A DNA stretch of 64,000 bases, taken from contig DATNPL010000193.1 in NCBI GenBank assembly GCA_036703255.1, positions 1-64,000 of the forward strand, read 5' to 3'. Source of the DNA: Drouetiella sp036703255. GTDB lineage: Bacteria; Cyanobacteriota; Cyanobacteriia; Elainellales; Elainellaceae. Made by a program: the position numbers and the translations under genes. The notes under the pieces are model-generated. The model was not told the origin of the DNA, did not search any database, and saw only the letters and a program-made list of their open reading frames with translations. Shown here one piece after another: positions 26,474-35,007 of the stretch. Each line of letters begins with the position of its first letter. Within the stretch, counting starts at the first letter, position 1.

Positions 26474-27418
26474 ATGGATTTTTATTCGCAAACGGGAAAA
26501 GTTGCTCTGGGTAGCCGCCTGCGCCGCCTGAGCGAAAAACTGACGGAAGATGCGGTCAAGATCTACGATCTCTATGGGGTAACGCTCGACCCCAAATGGT
26601 TTCCTGTCTTCTATGTGCTTTCCCATCAGGAGCGCGCCTCAATCACTGAAATTGCCCAAATGATTGGTCACTCTCACCCGTCTGTCAGCCAAATTGTGAA
26701 AGAAATGAACCGCAAAGGGCTGACTGTACTGGATAAAGATGTTGAGGATGCCAGAGTCAGCATTGTGAGACTTTCTGATCAAGGAAAGCAATTGATGCCT
26801 CAGTTCAATCAGCAGGTTTCTGATGTTAACCAAGCCGTTGAAGAACTTTTATCGGAAACACAGCATGACCTCTGGAAAGCAATGGAAGCGATCGAATTTC
26901 TTCTGGCAAATCGCAGCTTTCTAGACCGGGTTCAATCCGTCCGCAAAGATCGAGAACGTCAGCATACTGAGATTATTGACTACGCTCCTGAATTCCACAG
27001 CGACTTCAAACGCTTGAACTGTGCGTGGATTGAGCAATACTTTAAGTTGGAAGCAGCCGATTATCAGTCTCTCGATCACCCAGACGAAAAGATTTTGCAC
27101 CCTGGCGGACATATTTATATGGCGGTTAACAACGGTGAAGTTGTTGGGACTTGTGCCTTGATCAAGATAGATAACGACACCTATGAATTAGCTAAAATGA
27201 CAGTTGCAGAAACGGCCAGAGGCAAGGGAATCGGCTGGCTGCTGGGGCAGGCAGCAATCCAGAAAGCGCGTGATTTAGGGGCAAAAGCAATTTGCCTAGA
27301 GAGCAATACTGTTCTAGAACCCGCGATCAAGCTGTATCGGAAATTAGGATTTCAACAAATTGTCGGTCATCCTTCGCCCTACGAACGCTGCAATATTCAG
27401 ATGGAGTTGAAGCTGTGA
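26474..27418 (+). CDS. MarR regulator fused to GNAT acetyltransferase
   Basis: 314 aa bifunctional protein. Residues about 1-150 form a MarR winged helix (SITEIAQMIGHSHPSVSQIVKEMNRK recognition region; wing VEDARVSIVRLSDQGKQL). Residues about 165-314 form a GNAT domain with the acetyl-CoA motif MTVAETARGKGIGWLLGQAAI and the distal YRKLGFQQIVG. The fusion is known in many bacteria, but the target of the acetyltransferase is rarely known. Its start abuts the 30-bp palindrome at 26441-26470. Confidence 0.93.
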   Translation: MDFYSQTGKVALGSRLRRLSEKLTEDAVKIYDLYGVTLDPKWFPVFYVLSHQERASITEIAQMIGHSHPSVSQIVKEMNRKGLTVLDKDVEDARVSIVRLSDQGKQLMPQFNQQVSDVNQAVEELLSETQHDLWKAMEAIEFLLANRSFLDRVQSVRKDRERQHTEIIDYAPEFHSDFKRLNCAWIEQYFKLEAADYQSLDHPDEKILHPGGHIYMAVNNGEVVGTCALIKIDNDTYELAKMTVAETARGKGIGWLLGQAAIQKARDLGAKAICLESNTVLEPAIKLYRKLGFQQIVGHPSPYERCNIQMELKL

Positions 27419-27442
27419 AGAGATGTGAGCAGGCTCGTTCTA

Positions 27443-27790
27443 CTAGCTGTTTTCTAAATACTGGTTAATATCTTCTGTCATTTGCGTCAGCGCCACTTCG
27501 GTACTGAGACGAATGCGATCGTCCCGCAGGGTAATTAAAACCTTGGCGGCAAACGGGCTTGACCAAATATTAGGATTGCAGAAAACCTCAAGAAAAACAT
27601 CTCCCGTGTGGCGATACTCCATCGGCTTCTGAGGCTTGGGCTTGTTGCCGCTCCCTGCGCTCTGAGCCGTCACCTTAAGGCTATCCATGAGAGAGGCGAT
27701 CGCGGTCTTCAAATCTTGAGCCGATGCGGGCGTAAAGCTAAAGGAAACGGTTCCTTCGGGGAGATTAAGGCGAAACGGAGAAGATGACAT
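27443..27790 (-). CDS. Hypothetical protein, cyanobacterial type
   Basis: 115 aa. The N-terminus FRLNLPEGTVSFSFTPASAQ precedes a Lys/Pro-rich linker (GNKPKPQKP) and a C-terminal half that looks like an alpha-beta domain (GDVFLEVFCNPN...AKVLITLRDDRIRL). No motif or membrane segment. It has the same orientation as the GTPase gene located upstream on the minus strand, with about 95 bp between. Function unknown. Confidence 0.65.
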   Translation of the reverse strand: MSSSPFRLNLPEGTVSFSFTPASAQDLKTAIASLMDSLKVTAQSAGSGNKPKPQKPMEYRHTGDVFLEVFCNPNIWSSPFAAKVLITLRDDRIRLSTEVALTQMTEDINQYLENS

Positions 27791-27886
27791 GCTGATTGAT
27801 TCAAACGGTTGGTTTACTCATATTAATTGGCGAGGGGACTGTTCTAGAAGTGAAGTCCTCTTTGTAGATGATTTTATGGGGGTAAT

Positions 27887-29302
27887 TTATGCGCGATCGG
27901 GATCTAGCTTACTCCTCAGCTCATCTTTGATCCGACTCAAGATAGAGGCTTCATCGAGGGAGGCCAAAATACGGCTGACAATTCCCTTGGGTGTTTCCTC
28001 GCCCCAAGATGCACCGTTCGCCAAATAGGTTTTAGCCACTTGGCCAATAACATGAGTTGAAACGCCTGCAACCCCTGCTTGCGTTAGGGCAACAGACAGA
28101 TAAGGAGCCAGAGAAATGCCGCCCGTGGCGGGAACGGATAAGCCTAGCAAGCTCTTGAGAGAACCCAACCCCAACGTGGCGATTAGCTCACTGGCCGTAA
28201 TGCCACCCATGCTCAGAGCAATCTTTTGCAGCATTCCCACGGCTCCCTGCTGGGTCAGGGGAAAGCCATAGAGCCGCGACAGCGTCAGAATGAGCGCAAT
28301 ATCGACTACCGTAGCGCTGAGCAAATCAAGTACAGTCACCGGATTGAGGGCGATCGCCACAGCCTTTGTCATCACGGCATTCCAGATCACCTGATTGGCG
28401 GCGCGATCGCGGATTTCTAGCTTACGCTGCACCAACTGCTCATTCACATCATCGGTATACAGCATGGTGTTGAGCGCCACCAAGGCTTTGCCTTCCCGCT
28501 GCAAGATTTCTAGAATCTTCAGCTTCACGTTTTGCACATCAGGAGCGCCGTGACTCATCCGAGTCAGCAGCGTTCCATCTTCTCGGCGGACGGCTCTGGC
28601 TACCAAGGGCGAGGCGGCAGCCATGACGATCTCATCAGGCGACAGCAGCTCTTTGACCCGCTCATCTCTAATCTTTTCGTAAATCATCTGGCGATCGGCT
28701 TCTGGATACTGATCCATCTTGTTTAGCACCAGCAAAATCGGCTTGCTGGCTTTACGCAGTTCCGATAACGCCTCAAACTCGACGCGGGTCATATCTCCCG
28801 CTACGACAAATAGAATCAGATCGGCTTGCTTGGCTAGCTTCCGCGCCATCACTTCACGGGCTTCACCCTCCACCTCGTCAATCCCCGGTGTATCAATCAG
28901 CTCGACCTGCGAGGTGCCTAATCCAGGCAGAGAAACCCGCCAAAATTCTCCTTCAGGCTGGGCGCGCCACTGTGCGGTCTGAATCTGCTGCGTTACGCCA
29001 TGCACCGCGCCTGTTTCAAAGACTGCTTGCCCTAGCAGCGCATTTAGCAAGGAAGATTTGCCCCGTCCCACCATGCCAAATACAGCAATGTGAACTACCT
29101 GGCGATCGAGCTTATCCAGCATGGTTTCCAGGCTGTGAATCTCTGTTTCTAAGCCCGACTGCTCTTGAGTGCTGAGATCCAGGTTGCTAACTAACTCGCG
29201 CAACACATCTTGTGCCTGTCGGTAGTTTAGCTCTGCCTGAAGGTCGCTAAAGTCGTGAAGGGTATAGTCTAGTTCTCGATCGAGTTCGCTATCAGACATC
29301 AT
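27887..29302 (-). CDS. Era/dynamin-like GTPase with C-terminal DUF697-like region
   Basis: 471 aa. A helical N-terminus (about 1-70) precedes the G domain: G1 FGMVGRGKSSLLNALLG, G3 LIDTPGIDEVEG and G4 LVLNKMDQYP. The following hydrophobic region (about 310-440: AIALNPVTVLDLLSATVVDIALILTL and onward) is the DUF697-like membrane-associating part found in several cyanobacterial GTPases. The protein probably acts at a membrane surface. No effector gene is evident. The double ATG at 29302/29299 gives two near-equal starts. Confidence 0.88.
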   Translation of the reverse strand: MMSDSELDRELDYTLHDFSDLQAELNYRQAQDVLRELVSNLDLSTQEQSGLETEIHSLETMLDKLDRQVVHIAVFGMVGRGKSSLLNALLGQAVFETGAVHGVTQQIQTAQWRAQPEGEFWRVSLPGLGTSQVELIDTPGIDEVEGEAREVMARKLAKQADLILFVVAGDMTRVEFEALSELRKASKPILLVLNKMDQYPEADRQMIYEKIRDERVKELLSPDEIVMAAASPLVARAVRREDGTLLTRMSHGAPDVQNVKLKILEILQREGKALVALNTMLYTDDVNEQLVQRKLEIRDRAANQVIWNAVMTKAVAIALNPVTVLDLLSATVVDIALILTLSRLYGFPLTQQGAVGMLQKIALSMGGITASELIATLGLGSLKSLLGLSVPATGGISLAPYLSVALTQAGVAGVSTHVIGQVAKTYLANGASWGEETPKGIVSRILASLDEASILSRIKDELRSKLDPDRA

Positions 29303-29680
29303 GGCGATCGCCAGTTTTGGGGCAAGTATTTTAGAGGGCCGATATCAAGGAGACAGATGAGCCTTTAGCCAGTTGAGCCAGCGAGAGCAGTTGGATTTGG
29401 ACATTCGCAGGATGCCCTCTCAGACCGTTGTATACGTGATTTGCTGAATCGCAGCCCTGCTAGCACTGGAGTCCAAGCCATGATGGCTTAGCGTTGCTCA
29501 TCTGACTCTATCCTACTCACCTGTCGAGCGATCCGACTCAGTGAGCGATCGGGCGCTTCTTCCCAAATGCAAATGATGCGATAGAGATGGTCAGTATTTC
29601 GCAGTCGAAACTCTGTTTCAATCGCGGCAGCATAATGGATACAGTTTGAAGAGCGATCGCATTGCAGTATCTAGAAAGAC
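29303..29680. other. Intergenic region, no gene seen
   Basis: No supported reading frame or RNA gene. It contains scattered GCGATCGC-type sites and the leader of the GTPase gene. The TA-flanking direct repeat starts at 29681. Confidence 0.5.
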
Positions 29681-29732
29681 GATCGCTTCTCTAAAGTATC
29701 CTCGATCGATGCGTTGGGGAGTGAGGCGATCG
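29681..29732 (+). repeat. 52-bp direct repeat, left copy flanking a TA module
   Basis: Matches 30582-30633 at 49 of 52 positions. The core CTCTAAAGTATCCTCGATCG and the end GTGAGGCGATCG are identical. The two copies are 901 bp apart and bracket the PIN toxin/antitoxin genes. Confidence 0.85.
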
Positions 29733-29748
29733 GTGTATCATCTCGAAC

Positions 29749-30150
29749 TCATGCCGAGCGTAAAAGCCTGACAAAACCCTCCTGCTCAAAATGTCGGTCT
29801 GTGGTCAATGCCGCTGTCGTACCCCGCTGACGCATCAACACAAAACTGACTGCATCACACAACGAATAGGTTTTGTCTGGGCGATCGAGCAAAAGCTGCA
29901 TGGCTTCTCGATGGAGTTGTTCGTCTACCCAAACTGTTTCGATGTCTGGAGTATCAAGCAAGGCCATAACAAAAGCGAGAACTGCAGGACGAGGAAACCG
30001 ACGGATCAAAGCTAAAGCGATCAACTCAGCTAGAACATAACTATGCGTTAAAGACCTTTTGCTTGCACTGTTAAGTAGTTGCACGGCCTCATAATGCTGC
30101 GGTTCATTCTGATGAAGGTAGCACAATAATCCTGACGTATCTAAAAGCAC
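29749..30150 (-). CDS. PIN-domain toxin of a second TA module
   Basis: 133 aa from a GTG start. PIN acidic residues: D in LLDTSGLL (N-terminus), E in SYVLAELIALAL, D in YSLCDAVSFVLM and the C-terminal D in ALTTDRHFEQEGF. It is downstream of the antitoxin gene on the minus strand, 15 bp apart, with AGGAG overlapping the antitoxin stop. Probably a ribonuclease toxin, unrelated in sequence detail to the PIN protein at 25820. Confidence 0.9.
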   Translation of the reverse strand: MLLDTSGLLCYLHQNEPQHYEAVQLLNSASKRSLTHSYVLAELIALALIRRFPRPAVLAFVMALLDTPDIETVWVDEQLHREAMQLLLDRPDKTYSLCDAVSFVLMRQRGTTAALTTDRHFEQEGFVRLLRSA

Positions 30151-30165
30151 GGATTGATCTTGCTC

Positions 30166-30444
30166 CTAATCTTCATTTGCATAGGCTCTTGCAAGATCAG
30201 CATCAATACTTTCATTGTCTATACCTGTGGCATACCCAAGACCGATCGCCCCAGCGTGATTCCTAAATCTTTGCCGCGCTTCTTCGGGTTGAGATGCTGA
30301 AGGCAATGCTCTGTTCACATCGTTATTTTGACGATTGAGTACCGTAACGATCCACTCTGCAATGGGCAAACCGACAGCATTAGCCTTTTGCTGTAGATCT
30401 GCGTAGACTTCATCACTGAGTTCCAGGGTTAGTTGTTGGCTCAT
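30166..30444 (-). CDS. Antitoxin of the second PIN module
   Basis: About 92 aa. It starts MSQQLTLELSDEVYADLQQK, then ANAVGLPIAEWIVTVLNRQN, which reads as a ribbon-helix-helix-like antitoxin N-terminus. The polar tail (EEARQRFRNHAGAIGLGYAT then GIDNESIDADLARAYANED) would bind the toxin. ATG at 30444 is preferred over the upstream frame opening at 30477 because MSQQLTLEL is a typical RHH start. It precedes the toxin gene in the same transcript. Confidence 0.82.
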   Translation of the reverse strand: MSQQLTLELSDEVYADLQQKANAVGLPIAEWIVTVLNRQNNDVNRALPSASQPEEARQRFRNHAGAIGLGYATGIDNESIDADLARAYANED

Positions 30445-30581
30445 GTCTACCAAGGAGTTCGACGAATCTACGAGCAATTATAGCTTTTGTCTTACCGATC
30501 GTCTTATGGAACCATTCTCTTGCTCGATCGCTGGTGTTGTAGATTTAAGCGATCGCTGATTGCTATTAGGGTATGGTTAGC

Positions 30582-30633
30582 GATCGCCCCTCTAAAGTAT
30601 CCTCGATCGATGCGTTGGGAAGTGAGGCGATCG
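30582..30633 (+). repeat. 52-bp direct repeat, right copy flanking a TA module
   Basis: Partner of 29681-29732 (three mismatches). It lies 138 bp upstream of the antitoxin start, so the interval between copies contains the whole TA operon with its promoter. Confidence 0.85.
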
Positions 30634-30832
30634 AGTTGTGGGTACGGTTTGCATTGAATGCGATCGTCACATACCGTCTTTACTGGAGTGTTTAAGCTGC
30701 CGAACGGTGAAGCTCAACAGCGGTCGATACTATGTATATCAGTACATCAACCATGATCTTGTGTTCGTCCGTTGCAGCGCAGTTGTATTAGCCTGTAGTG
30801 CAAAATGACTTGAATAAATAGTCAAATCTAAT

Positions 30833-31798
30833 TTAGAAATCATACAAAAGTCTACCTTCAAGCTGGATAGCTTCAACTTTGGACTTTAAGAGAGACTCGA
30901 AGGAGGTTTGTGTCTCTAGAAGAAGTACAAACTCCTTTAAGGTGAAAAGCACAATGATTTTTTGATTAAGTGCTTTTTGAATATTAATAACTGCCGCATC
31001 GGTATAGCCAGATGCTGAAATGAAGATACCACGAACATCTGTTCTTTCAAAAAGACGCATGACGTGCTGTGCTATGTCACCAGGGCCTAATGCTTCTTTC
31101 CACCACTTCATTTCAACGAGATAAAGATAACTACTGACCTCAATTGCCCCATCAATTTGCTGAATTATTCCTTCATTATTTTCCCCTTTAATGGTGAAAG
31201 CTTCCCTAACCAAAATTCCCTCGCTCTCAAAGAACCTATTCAGGATACCTTCTAGCTGTTTTCCTCGATTTTTGGCGTCACCTTCTTGATAAAGAGCGAT
31301 TAACTCTGATCTAATGTCTTGTCGCTTTTGCCTCTTTTGCTTGAGTTGCTCAATTCTAGCTTTTTCTTCTCGCTGACGTTTCTTCTTTTCTTTTTCTAGC
31401 TGTGATTCATAGTTCTGCTGCAATCTTGTAAAAGAATCCCTAACGTTCACTTCTTCTCTAACTTTGGCTACTAACCCTGTCGCTTCCATTTGATCGTTAG
31501 GCCAACATCTAGAGAAATCATTGAATTCAACAACCCTTTTTACGATTTCCCTTCTTTCACGAAGCGCAACATCGCCAGCGTCATTAATCCTTACCAGTAC
31601 GGTTCTAGCAATCTCATACTTATTGATACTGCTTGCATCCTTTTGAAGCCTGTCACTTAAATCTGCTAGAAATTTATTGCTGACCCCAGCACTAGAGAAA
31701 AAAATGAGAACATCTTTTTTACTCTTGCATAACCTTGGAATTGTATCTACGAGAAGATTTAGAAGATCAGGTGGAAAGTGAAAGACTTGACCGCTCAT
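30833..31798 (-). CDS. Mrr-like restriction endonuclease with N-terminal helical domain
   Basis: 321 aa. Residues about 1-120 form a helical domain (FPPDLLNLLVDTIPRLCKSK through NDFSRCWPND). Residues about 125-165 are a highly charged coiled coil (EKEKKKRQREEKARIEQLKQ). The rest is a PD-(D/E)xK nuclease of Mrr/RecB type: QLEGILNRFFESEGI, IDGAIEVSSYLYLVEMKWWKE (D...ExK) and GIFISASGYTDAAV. Mrr-type enzymes cut modified or foreign DNA, so a defence role is plausible, but no methyltransferase or ATPase partner is adjacent. The base composition is visibly more A/T-rich than its neighbours, a sign of transfer. Confidence 0.82.
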   Translation of the reverse strand: MSGQVFHFPPDLLNLLVDTIPRLCKSKKDVLIFFSSAGVSNKFLADLSDRLQKDASSINKYEIARTVLVRINDAGDVALRERREIVKRVVEFNDFSRCWPNDQMEATGLVAKVREEVNVRDSFTRLQQNYESQLEKEKKKRQREEKARIEQLKQKRQKRQDIRSELIALYQEGDAKNRGKQLEGILNRFFESEGILVREAFTIKGENNEGIIQQIDGAIEVSSYLYLVEMKWWKEALGPGDIAQHVMRLFERTDVRGIFISASGYTDAAVINIQKALNQKIIVLFTLKEFVLLLETQTSFESLLKSKVEAIQLEGRLLYDF

Positions 31799-32140
31799 GC
31801 TTGAAGTTTTTGGAAAGGGTAAAATAGTTCATTTAGTCTTAAGGTAAGCAAACCGAGACTAATACCAGCATTAATTATACCCTCGCCAACAAAGTACCCG
31901 CAAAAGCAAGTGTTCATAACGAAACAAATCTGTTTGTGAGGTTCATACTTTATCCTAAATCAATTTGAATAACCTGCCGCAGTAAAATATTAGTCTGCTG
32001 AGCAATTTCACCATTGCCAAAATTTCTAGAATTCTAACCCCACAACTGCCGAGCCGTTGAACCCAATCGCCCCAGTATCAATCTAAAAGTGAACGGAACT
32101 GTCGCCAGCAAAGAATAAGCAGGCTAATTATTATTAATCT
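31799..32140. other. Intergenic DNA upstream of the Mrr-like gene
   Basis: A/T-rich and without coding signal. It probably contains the promoter of the minus-strand nuclease gene. Confidence 0.5.
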
Positions 32141-32270
32141 GAAAATTTCTGCCTATCTACTCGATAGAGAATGATGACTAGAAAATTTCTGTCTATCACT
32201 CTAAATTGGGTAGATATACGGAAGTATTTTAAGTGACACACTAACTTGGGCAAATAAGCAGAAGTGGTTC
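32141..32270. repeat. 40-bp tandem repeat, locus B
   Basis: Units begin at exactly 32141, 32181 and 32221, with a fourth partial unit at 32261. The first two open with GAAAATTTCTGYCTATC, and later units end in TTGGGTAGATATACG or TTGGGCAAATAAGCA. The third is more decayed. It is the same family as 17981-18110. Confidence 0.75.
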
Positions 32271-32423
32271 ATATTTTTTTAAACATAATCTCTAAGCAAG
32301 ACAGAGTTTAAGAAAAGATAAAATGATTCTGTCTGCTTGACTTCTTAATTGGATATGAAGCAACAAGATTCAGCCGATCGCCTTTCATCTTCAAAATCCC
32401 TCTCTCGCCTAACTCCGTTGTAC

Positions 32424-32680
32424 CCCGATCGCCCCATTCCCCACAGTTTTAACAGGTCTTCCATCCGATCGCCACCCCTCACAATCCGATCGCCCCCTCT
32501 CCCATCACATTGTCATCGGTCAACATTCGATTGCAGGACTGACAAAGCCATTGCAGCTTCTACAATACGATTGTGAGTCGATGCAAGACTATTGCAGCCG
32601 TTACAAAGCCATTGCGATCGGGCACAATGCCATTGTTCATCTCACTAAGCCATTGCAGCTTGACGCAATCCGATCGCAAA
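32424..32680. repeat. Hidden array with 20-21 bp period
   Basis: A core of CGATCGC or CCATTGCAG type recurs with the A of the ATTG/ATCG core at 32468, 32489, 32509, 32530, 32550, 32570, 32591, 32611, 32632, 32652 and 32673, plus an outlying one at 32428. Steps alternate between 20 and 21 bp. The consensus unit is about CAAnnCCATTGCAGnnnnnA. The period is not a multiple of three, so it is not a protein repeat. No reading frame here is credible. Confidence 0.75.
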
Positions 32681-32771
32681 CCTCCGGTACCTCAAAAAGC
32701 TTCTAGCTAAAGCATTTTGCGGCTGGATTGGAAGGAAGAGCGATCGCTTTGGGTAGGTAGAGAATGCGAAT

Positions 32772-32811
32772 TGAGAAGAGAAATTTGAGAAGAGAAATTT
32801 GAGAAGAAAAG
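32772..32811 (+). repeat. 14-bp purine-rich tandem repeat
   Basis: TGAGAAGAGAAATT at 32772-32785 and again at 32786-32799, then a third partial copy TGAGAAGAAAAG. It is about 120 bp before the HxlR-type gene. Confidence 0.8.
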
Positions 32812-32932
32812 CTCAAGGTGAAACTGTTCCTTCATGGCGACTATGCATCTACAGTAGAGTTAGGCTTCACATAGTTTTTGGGAAGAGCTTACTTTATTGG
32901 TGAACGAATAAGTCCATAAGGATGGCAAACAA

Positions 32933-33262
32933 GTGACAGCAGATCATACAGAAGGCACAAGATTTGTTCAAACCACATTAAAGATCATCGGTGGCAAGTG
33001 GAAACTCCTGATTTTGTGGCACCTTAAGGATGGAAAAAAGCGCTTTAGTGAACTTAAGCGACTCATCCCTGAAGTCACAGAAAAAATGCTAATACAACAG
33101 CTTAGAGAACTAGAGAGAGATGAAATTGTCGATCGCAATGTTCAATCTGATGTACCGCTAAGAGTTGAGTACTCGTTCACAGCGTATGGAGAAAGTCTGA
33201 TGCCTGTGTTCATCCTGCTTTGTGATTGGGGACAGAAGCATGTAAAACGGATGGAGCGCTGA
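32933..33262 (+). CDS. HxlR-family transcriptional regulator
   Basis: 109 aa winged-helix protein from a GTG start with AAGGAT 9 bp upstream. It has the family signature IIGGKWKLLILWHLKDGKKRF, then SELKRLIPEVTEKMLIQQLR and the wing VEYSFTAYGESL. There is no N-terminal cysteine in the place used by redox-sensing HxlR/YodB members, so a ligand other than electrophiles is likely. It has no divergent partner gene. The repeats upstream (32141-32811) could influence it. Confidence 0.9.
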   Translation: MTADHTEGTRFVQTTLKIIGGKWKLLILWHLKDGKKRFSELKRLIPEVTEKMLIQQLRELERDEIVDRNVQSDVPLRVEYSFTAYGESLMPVFILLCDWGQKHVKRMER

Positions 33263-33288
33263 TGTATTTGCGATCGACTGAGCTACTG

Positions 33289-34605
33289 TTACTGGGTGCT
33301 AGATTCTTCAGAGACAGCATCCCCCACGGTCGATTGAGCCTCTGCTGCCTGTGCCCGAGCTTGAGGATTTTCCAGCACGACTGCCTCGTAAGGCACAACT
33401 CCAGACATCTCGCTATTTAAGCAACGAGCCGCCTCATTTGAAAGATCGAGTGAGCGATCTTGTAAATAAGGCCCTCGATCGTTAATGCGGACAATCACTG
33501 AATCCTGAGTCTGTTGATTAGTCACTTTCAGGTAAGTATCGAAGGGCAACGTTGGGTGTGCTGCCGTCATCTTCACAGGGTCAAAAGTTTCGCCCGTAGC
33601 CGTGAGGCTGCCAGCAAATAAAGGGTCATACCAAGAGGCATTTCCCTTCAGCTGTTTTGGGGTCAGCGTTAGGGCATGCATTTGAATTTGTGCTTCTGCG
33701 ATCGGGATAGGAGCAACTTCTAAAGCCAGACGCAAATTGTTGATCCAAGAAATAGCTAGGAGTTCTGGGTTGCGATCGAACTGAGCCGCTAGCGCTGAGT
33801 CAATTTGGAATAAAGTTGTTTCCCCCACTTTGCCAAGGGGGACAAGATTTTCGATCGTCGCTCGTAGGGTTTCTGGGTCAAATCCAGAGATTTGCAAGGT
33901 TTGCTCTATCTGTTGAGCCAGTTCTCTCGCCTGAGTTTGGGTAGGCAAGTTGGCAATGGTTTGCCCTTTTACCTGAACCTGAAACACCGTATCAAAGGCT
34001 GGCTTAGGCATCATTTCGTCAGCCGCCAGACAGTCTTGCCGATGGTGATCGGGATGAATCTGTAAGGTTCCCCCCCCTTTGACGCTGGTCATGGTCTTAG
34101 AATCGATCGCCTCTGCTGGAGTGGAAATGAGCGATCGGGGATTCTGGATCTGGACGACTGCGATTAAAGGGGCATCAAACTTTAGGGCATCGCTAATGCC
34201 AGAAGACCAGCTAGAAATGGCTTGAACAAACTGCAAAGATGGGCTAGGAACTGAAGTCAGGGGGCTTGAAGCAGCCTCTGGTTCTATGGGCGAAGCTTCT
34301 GCGCCTACAGCGCCAGCAGAATCAGAGGGTGTAGCGCTAGAAGATTCAGAGCGAGGGGGCGTCTCAAGGCCAGAGGCAGCCACCTGATGGAGTGAAGCTG
34401 TGCTTGAAAGCATCCCATCAGGTTCTGCACCGGAAGGCTCAAGCGATAGCGGTTCGGCCAACAAATCGGGGGCTGATTGCTGCTTCTGTGTCTGCAATTC
34501 CTGCGGTAATCCAGAGTCAAGTATGTTGCTGGAAGACTCTGCGAAGGCGACTAACACATAGGTTGAGTTGCTGTAGTCAGACGGTATATCTACGACGCTG
34601 ATCAT
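33289..34605 (-). CDS. RlpA-like double-psi beta-barrel protein
   Basis: About 438 aa. A long Ser/Ala/Pro-rich region fills the first half. The C-terminal double-psi beta-barrel (about 310-405) carries GNASWYDPLFAGSLTATGE, HPTLPFDTYLKVTN and VRINDRGPYLQDRSLDLS, the RlpA signature of septal-ring lytic transglycosylases. A signal peptide is expected but the N-terminus (MISVVDIPSDYSNSTYVLVAFA) is only its hydrophobic end. The frame upstream stays open without a start codon (only TTG at 34611) until a TAG about 45 bp upstream. The leader may be truncated. Confidence 0.85.
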   Translation of the reverse strand: MISVVDIPSDYSNSTYVLVAFAESSSNILDSGLPQELQTQKQQSAPDLLAEPLSLEPSGAEPDGMLSSTASLHQVAASGLETPPRSESSSATPSDSAGAVGAEASPIEPEAASSPLTSVPSPSLQFVQAISSWSSGISDALKFDAPLIAVVQIQNPRSLISTPAEAIDSKTMTSVKGGGTLQIHPDHHRQDCLAADEMMPKPAFDTVFQVQVKGQTIANLPTQTQARELAQQIEQTLQISGFDPETLRATIENLVPLGKVGETTLFQIDSALAAQFDRNPELLAISWINNLRLALEVAPIPIAEAQIQMHALTLTPKQLKGNASWYDPLFAGSLTATGETFDPVKMTAAHPTLPFDTYLKVTNQQTQDSVIVRINDRGPYLQDRSLDLSNEAARCLNSEMSGVVPYEAVVLENPQARAQAAEAQSTVGDAVSEESSTQ

Positions 34606-35007
34606 AAGCAAAGCTTGTTTGAGAGAACCCTGATGAAATGGCTAAAGGTCTAGACCGCTCTCCGAGCAAAACGCTAGAGAGTACGATTGTCAACCGCCTG
34701 GACATGCTAAAGTCCTACGGCTTTTGGCTGAACTTTGCCAGCTTCTTTTGCCGCTAATGCTACAGGAATAATTCAAGCATACTGGACTGAAGGAGAAATC
34801 TTCATCGAGAATTAAAGAAAAAGATATTTCGATAAAGGGGCTTTCAATTGTACGGATTTTGAAATATGCAGATTACTACAGTCCGATCGTCATCGATTCC
34901 GGAAACCTACCCCAACTTGGCCATGCCTTCTACAATCTACTTATCCTGCAACCGATCGCCCATTTTGCCCAAAGCCGTCTTGCTCAAAGCCCTACAGAGA
35001 AGCCATC
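34606..35007. other. Intergenic region, no gene seen
   Basis: About 400 bp between divergent genes. I see no RNA gene or strong repeat. The in-frame extension of the RlpA leader (to about 34650) lies here. Confidence 0.5.

Noticed and set aside
32349..32576. A 75-aa reading frame over the periodic array
   Set aside because: The product is Ser/Pro/Arg-rich and follows the DNA repeats. The period is not a multiple of three and there is no ribosome site.
32424..32680. Plasmid-type iteron origin
   Set aside because: The period fits iterons, but no replication initiator or partition gene is nearby and units are too degenerate. Kept only as a periodic array.
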